Shown here in pieces: positions 16,796 through 21,540 of a stretch of 21,540 nt of DNA (within the stretch, counting starts at the first letter, position 1; every line of letters starts with the position of its first letter). Made by a program: the position numbers and the translations under genes. The stretch comes from Chara braunii (Eukaryota; Streptophyta; Charophyceae; Charales; Characeae): assembly GCA_003427395.1 (NCBI GenBank), contig BFEA01000569.1:813266-834805 (forward strand). Direction: 5' to 3'. The notes under the pieces are model-generated. The model saw only the letters and a list, made by a program, of their open reading frames with translations. It did no database searches and was not told the DNA's origin.

Positions 16796-17834
16796 TGCAA
16801 GGAACATGAGTGTGAACGAAGTACAGAAATCCAAATTGCAAATCACCCTGAAGTCCATGTAGTCAAGCAAAGAGCAGATAGCACATTGGAACCAAGAAAC
16901 CATCCATTGAGAACGATACAGCAGAATCGAGAGTCAATGTCCAATCCCGAAGGGCCACACTGACATCAGAGCCCAATGTAGCTCTCACTTCGAATGGCAC
17001 CGGGCGCCCTATCTACTCTACAACTTATCTCTACAACTACAGCATGACGCAATCAGGACGACTTGAAGACCAGCGTGCTTGGCTTCACACCAATGCCGAC
17101 CTCCTCTCGCACACCAGGTAAGTCACTCGCTCCCCTCTTCTCTTCCCTGACTCCCACTCATCATCTCCTTCTTCCAAAGACCACCTTCGCCCTCACCTCC
17201 TTCTGCGCCCTCCTGCAGCTCGGCTATGGCTGCCAGCGCCTTGCACCCCAGCTGCGCCCTACCGCTTAGTGCCAGCCAACTTTCTCTCAGCCAGAGCATA
17301 GCGCAAGCGCCTGCGCTACAATGCAGCAGCGTGCCCGCAATGCCTGCATTGGCCAAGATGTCTGCCCACTCGCACATTCTGCCTATATGCCTTGCTGCGT
17401 GTGGGCGGCCTCCCTTGAGCCTGCGTCTGGGCCCAGGCCCAATCACACGTGGGGCCCAGGTAATGCAGTTGCGCCCCTTATGCCAGGGCCATCATACAGA
17501 TTCAGACCCTGTTCGGGTTTCCCATTGGTTCGCCCGGCCTCTACGACACAATGCTGCTTTTCCATAGGCCAGCGTCCATTGTGTGATGTGTGGGCCTCCC
17601 AGACTGGTGCCCAGGGCTCAACCAACTGAGACCCTGGCCTTAACTTCCTCTGCACGAGTCTGGGCTCACGATGCACTCCAATTGGCGTGCGGCAACTTCG
17701 TGAAATGCTGAAAGGAAGGCCTCTTGTGGATATTCTGGCCCGCCTTCACTTAGGGCGGGCACGAGGCTTGTTGGGGTCCTTAGCCCAGAACATGTGAATG
17801 TCGGCAAGGCCCCATTGAGGGCTCAATCCTCACA
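16796..17834 (-). repeat. 3' LTR of Element 2
   Basis: The left edge TGCAAGGAACATGAG matches the Element 1 LTR edge; the right edge reads TGTGAGG on the minus strand after the polypurine tract. The length is 1039 bp. It shares with the Element 1 LTRs the edge sequences, the CCTTCACTTAGGGCGG block, the CTCGGCTATGGCTGCC stretch and a GT...AG pair on the plus strand, but much of the rest is too different to align by eye, so it represents another subfamily. Confidence 0.85.
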
Positions 17835-17847
17835 TTCCATCCCCCTT
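17835..17847 (-). promoter_or_regulatory. Polypurine tract of Element 2
   Basis: Minus strand AAGGGGGATGGAA directly before the LTR start TGTGAGG, about 25 bp after the expected pol stop (TAA at 17872-17874). Confidence 0.85.
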
Positions 17848-17871
17848 AGCTTCGAAAGTCCGCTGAGATGC

Positions 17872-18956
17872 TTACTTCGCAGGTGCCTTTCCCTTTAACA
17901 TCCTTTCATATTTTGCTACCACTTGGTGAACCACCAATCTTCTCTCGGATCTATATGATGCCTGAATCTGACACGATACTCTCTCTTGGGTTTTGGAGGT
18001 CTCCCTCGACCCAGTGGCTTTGGAACAGGCATGTCTTTATGATCCACAATGTCGTCGATGTCCACGTGGCCATCCATGGTTGGGGGCAGCATTGATCTCC
18101 TTGAAGGAAATTGATCTGTCTCAGCGAAAGGTGCAAGCTTTGAGGCATGAAAGACAGGGTAAGTACGCAGGTGTCCAGGGATTCGGATAACGTATGAGGG
18201 ACCATCCAAATCAGTACCTACTACATCCAATACTTCCCACGGACCAAAATACTGTGGCATTAGTTTTCTAGAGATGCTGAATTCCTGTCCTAGCTCACTA
18301 GCCTTTACCCAGACACATTCCCCTACTTGAAATGTGGACTGTCGACGATGTTGATTCTCAGAAGCAATCATTGCTTCCTGAGATTTCTTGATGTGCTCGA
18401 CAGCTTGCTGCAACAACTTCTCATACTGGACACCATATTCCATGGTTCCAGGGGTTGCAGCAGGTCGGTTTTCTGGCAGGAGGAAGTCTAGAGCAGATCT
18501 GGGCTTCCATCCCAAGTGCAGCTGATTTGGACTGACGCCAGTAGCGCTGTGCACGGCGTTGTTGTACAGGCTGGCGATGAGAGGCAATTTCTCATCCCAG
18601 TCATCCTGGTTGGGCTTTATGTAATGCCTCAGCAGATGCTGCACAACCTGGTTCATCTGTTCGGCCTGTCCGTTAGCTTCAGGATGATTCCCTGAAGTCA
18701 TCTGAAGTTGACTGCCCATCTGTTCAACAGTTTTTTTCCACAACTCATTGGTAAAGCGGACATCTCTATCACTAACGATAGTCTTAGGCAGCCCACAGTC
18801 ACGCACCCAGTTGTCCATAAACAACTTGATGACGTGCTCAGTCCTTGCTGTTTCCGGCATAGCTATTAGTCTGACACACGTGGTAAACCTGTCAACTATG
18901 ACAAAGATGTGCCTCTTCCCACACCTGCTGGTCACCAGGGTGTCCATGAAGTCCAT
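17872..18956 (-). pseudogene. Element 2 integrase core, C-terminal domain and damaged chromodomain
   Basis: An uninterrupted frame of 346 codons runs from MDFMDTL (18956) to a TAG at about 17916. Counting from that methionine, the DDE triad is D2, D63 (SDRDVRF) and E99 (NGQAEQ), again with D-35-E spacing. The C-terminal barrel has KLMPQYFGPWEVLD and VFHASKLAPF. The chromodomain follows (VDIDDIVDH, GRGRPPKPK, YRVRFRHH) but breaks after EDWWFTK: about 28 bases present in Element 1 (encoding EELMQTTPQ) are missing, which shifts the frame. The proper ending VVAKYERMLKGKA is still readable in another frame down to a TAA at 17872-17874. The upstream frame joins after a deletion of about 17 bases near 18960-18970. 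Confidence 0.9.
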
Positions 18957-19245
18957 GGAGACACTCGGGCAAAGGCTTCAACAATCCAAGCGGTGCTTGA
19001 GTGTGCGGTTTGTCCCGTTGACAGACTTGGCAAGTCTGTACATGCTTCCTAGCATCGTCTAGCATGTTGGGCCACCAGAATCGCTGTATAAGATAAGCGC
19101 TCGTCTTCTTGTAGCCAAAGTGCCCTGTTGCATTGTGACATTCCCCTAAAAATAAACTACACAAACGTTCACTAGATGGAATAACTAACCTTTTGAACCC
19201 GGCCTTTTCAAGAAAGAGTAGCCCGTCCACCATCACAAACTCATC
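18957..19245 (-). pseudogene. Element 2 integrase N-terminal zinc-finger region
   Basis: This continues the RNase H frame after a TAA at 19246-19248. It encodes GLLFLEKAGFKRL, then a complete HHCC zinc finger: ECHNATGHFGY supplies the two histidines (six residues, HX4H) and QTCQVCQRDK the two cysteines. This is the intact counterpart of the damaged finger in Element 1. After GLLKPL a deletion of about 17 bases, relative to Element 1, throws the frame off, so the finger is separated from the catalytic core at 18956. Confidence 0.85.
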
Positions 19246-20270
19246 TTATGTGGCCTTATCTTTTGCCTGCAGTTTGGGTATGATGTCCATCGTGACAGGG
19301 TCTTCCTGATAGGCTCCCACCAGCAATTGAGTTACTTCTTCAGATACGCCAAATCCGGAAACTAGCACCCCTAGGTAGTCTGCCCTACGTGACAGCGCAT
19401 CCGCAACCTTGTTGTACTCTCCCTTCACATACTCCAGCTTGAAGTCATACTGATCTATGACCTCAATCCAACGCTCGAGTGCATCATAAAGAGCACGTTG
19501 AGTCTTGATCCATTTGAGGGTCTGATGGTCAGTTCTCAAATAGAAAAACCGCCCCAACAGAAAGTGCCTCCAATCGACGAGTGCCTTGTAGAGCGCATAG
19601 AGTTCCCTTTCATAGGTGGACTTCGCCAGTTTCTTTGATGGCATTTTCTTGCTCATATACTCAATCGGTCTCAACTTCTTCCCATCCTGCTGAGCCAGCA
19701 CTGCGCCAATGTCGTATTGGCTTGCGTCAGTGGTCACAATGAAAGGCTTCTGAGGATCGGGCACCATGAGAACCTCATGATTCATGAGGGCATGCTTCAA
19801 TCGCTTGAAAGCAGCCTCACACTCATCACTCCACTCCCACGGTGCGTCAAGTCGAGTGAGATCAGTCAAAGGAGAGGCGATTGTAGAGTAATTCTTCACG
19901 AAGTTCCTATAGTAACCGCACATTCCTAAGGAAGATCTGACCTCAGTAATAGTCTTAGGTCGTGGCCAGTCCCTTATACTGGTCACCTTTGCATCTTCCG
20001 ACCTCATCCCCGCCGCGGATACTTCATGACCCAAGTACAAGATCCTAGTGCGTCCGAGCTCACAATTCTCTAAGTTGACCTTATACTTGTGCTCCCGCAG
20101 GAGTGAGAGAACAATCTCTAAATGTTGTGCATGTTCCTCAACAGACTTACTGGAGATAAGAATATCGTCGAGGTACACGACGACAAACTTGTCTAAGTAG
20201 TCATGGAAGATCCTATTCATGGTGTGTTGGAATGTACCCGGTGTAGGGCCAAACCCCGGTAGACTTTCGA
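19246..20270 (-). pseudogene. Element 2 RT C-terminal half and RNase H
   Basis: A single open frame, about 340 codons of it recognisable. It enters RT at TFQHTMNRIFHDYLDKF and then has the catalytic box VVVYLDDILIS (YLDD codons at 20164-20175), LYLGHEVS, and the connection motif SLGMCGYYRNFVKNYS. RNase H follows with VTTDASQYDIG, YERELYAL, RTDHQTLKW and KVADALSRR, supplying the D, E, D and D of the active site. Upstream of TFQHTMN the residues GFGPTPG only loosely fit the expected PFGLTNAPA, and beyond about 20290 there is no RT similarity. The frame stays open into that foreign DNA without a real start. It ends at a TAA (19246-19248) after KDKAT. Confidence 0.88.
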
Positions 20271-20290
20271 GCCTTAGTTGACCCCACTGC

Positions 20291-21337
20291 GGGTCCCAGT
20301 TGGCTCGGCCCGCCCACACTCATGCTCAGGGCGCGGGCCATTCGTCCCAAGGTCACCCCCACCTAGTGCTTTGAGATTGATGGGGATGGGCCATCGCGCG
20401 AGAGAGCTTTGATATTAAAGATGTAGCTCAACCCTCACGCCGGGTGGTAGTCTCGCTGGTCGTTTTGCAACGCTGATTTTTTTTTTGGTTCTTTGTTGTG
20501 TTCTCACACAATTGCTCCTTCCAATACGCAGGCAGTCCAGGGGTTCTTTGAGCGTTTCTCTTCTCTTGTGCGTAGGCTAAGCGTCATCCTTAGGCCACGC
20601 ACCATTTCCCTAAGCATTGTGGCTATATGGCGTCATCGGGGTGCGGCGGAGCCGTCCTCCCCCTCGCCTCTACGCATCCATCGGGTCTCATAATTTGCTT
20701 TCCTCATTGAAGTAGGCCCCTTAGTCCTTTCAGGGTCCTCATATGCATGCACACATAACATCACAATTTCCTTGGAATGGTTGCACTCTCATTTCCACTG
20801 CAAGTCCTCAAGCACAAAAGTCATTCCCATGGGTTGGCTCTATGTCAAGGGTCCCATAGCCCCTTTGTCCCTCTTCCCTTTCACTCTTGGTGCCCAGTTC
20901 CTCTCGCCCCTATCCCGCTCAAGGCATTTCTAGCCACCACTCACCTGCACAATCCCACACAAGCAAAAGAATCCATACAATCCCCCGTTGGGGGTCAACA
21001 TATAGCCCTTCCCACATGCCTATCTTTTTCAATCCTTTGGTTGCTCTTTGTTCCCTCTTGATGCTCAATCAGCCCATTCTCTTCTCATAGTCATGCAGTC
21101 GGGGAAATGGTTGAGTCAAACTAACCTCTCTCTCAACTTATGCTTCCTTCCGGATCCCGCCTTTCTCCCACTTTTTCAAACGTCCTTTCTTTTGCCTTCT
21201 TGGTGGCACAAGGGACCGGCCATCCTCCCCTTGTCCTCTTTCTCCGCCAAGTGAGGTCTGATTTCGGTCACCGTCCGTATCCTGGCAATGTTTCCAAGTG
21301 AGGGGAGAAGGGTTAGTCATATGCCAAGTGAGGGAAC
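20291..21337. other. Flanking DNA right of Element 2, no gene recognised
   Basis: GC-rich DNA to about 20470, then a T run (20479-20488), then pyrimidine-rich plus-strand DNA (CCCTTT, CTCTTC, TCCCTT words) to about 21250. Short frames on the plus strand (20493-20693, 20777-21061, 20887-21090) are S/P/L-rich and show no domain. No LTR sequence of either element is seen here. Confidence 0.5.
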
Positions 21338-21339
21338 GA

Positions 21340-21371
<32 letters not shown>

Positions 21372-21465
21372 AGGCAAGGTAATAAAAGGGGGGCGGAAGA
21401 GGGGTCTAGAGGAGGAAGGAGGGAAAGGGGGGAGAGGGAAAAGGAGAGAGAGATGAGGAAATGAG

Positions 21466-21540
<75 letters not shown>
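21338..21540. repeat. (GA)n and purine-rich low-complexity tract
   Basis: GA repeats at about 21338-21372, purine-rich AGG/GGA sequence to 21473, then an uninterrupted (GA)n from about 21474 to the last base. The tract runs off the window, so its full length is unknown. Confidence 0.9.

Larger units (their letters stand above)
16796..20290 (-). mobile_element. Element 2: 5'-truncated Ty3/gypsy chromovirus
   Basis: It has the same family and orientation as Element 1 but is a distinct, diverged lineage. Present in minus-strand order: the last part of RT from just before YLDD, RNase H, integrase, a damaged chromodomain, a polypurine tract and a 3' LTR. Gag, protease, most of RT and the 5' LTR are absent. 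Recognisable RT stops near 20250-20290 and unrelated GC-rich DNA follows, so the element was cut by deletion or by an assembly join. Coding is better preserved than in Element 1 but is broken by a TAA and two small deletions. Confidence 0.88.

Noticed and set aside
20420-20488. Possible tRNA-derived SINE: a GATGTAGCTCAA A-box-like word followed by a T run
   Set aside because: No acceptable B box (GGTTCGANTCC type) lies at the right distance and no cloverleaf can be drawn.

Overview
The window is repeat-dominated eukaryotic nuclear DNA. I recognise no host gene, tRNA, rRNA or CRISPR array. Two related Ty3/gypsy LTR retrotransposons of the chromodomain type lie head to tail on the minus strand, in AT-rich and simple-sequence DNA. 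The chromodomain, an initiator-Met-like primer binding site and long (CT)n/(GA)n tracts suggest a large plant or streptophyte-alga genome. The style of the polyprotein makes a charophyte such as Chara a plausible but unproven guess.

Layout. 1-394 is low-complexity, AT-rich flank. 395-15519 is Element 1, about 15.1 kb, read right to left: 5' LTR 14467-15519, primer binding site about 14453-14463, leader to 13207, a gag-like N-terminal segment 12628-13206, about 6.3 kb of unexplained DNA (6295-12627), then gag, protease, RT, RNase H, integrase and chromodomain (6294 to 1392), polypurine tract 1355-1367, and 3' LTR 395-1354. The 4-bp direct repeat catc flanks the two outer ends. 15520-16795 is a spacer with AT-rich DNA, a cluster of TCCGGA motifs, (CT)n, and a hairpin followed by a T run. 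16796 to about 20290 is Element 2, truncated at its 5' side: RT (from just before the YLDD box), RNase H, integrase, damaged chromodomain, PPT 17835-17847, 3' LTR 16796-17834. 20291-21540 is pyrimidine-rich or simple DNA ending in a (GA)n tract that runs off the window.

Both elements are dead. Element 1 has at least three in-frame TAG codons, many frameshifts, a 79-bp tandem duplication in RNase H, loss of the RT catalytic core, and altered protease and integrase zinc-finger residues. Its LTRs differ by about 4% by hand count. Element 2 has a TAA codon and at least two small frame-shifting deletions. Two single-N positions, each flanked by exact direct repeats, look like unmerged contig overlaps rather than biology.

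I found no convincing new biological system. The least explained part is 6295-12627 inside Element 1: it has no recognised genes, two weakly similar minus-strand ORFs, a degenerate 19-20 bp minisatellite and several perfect short hairpins. It may be a nested insertion of unknown type or captured DNA.
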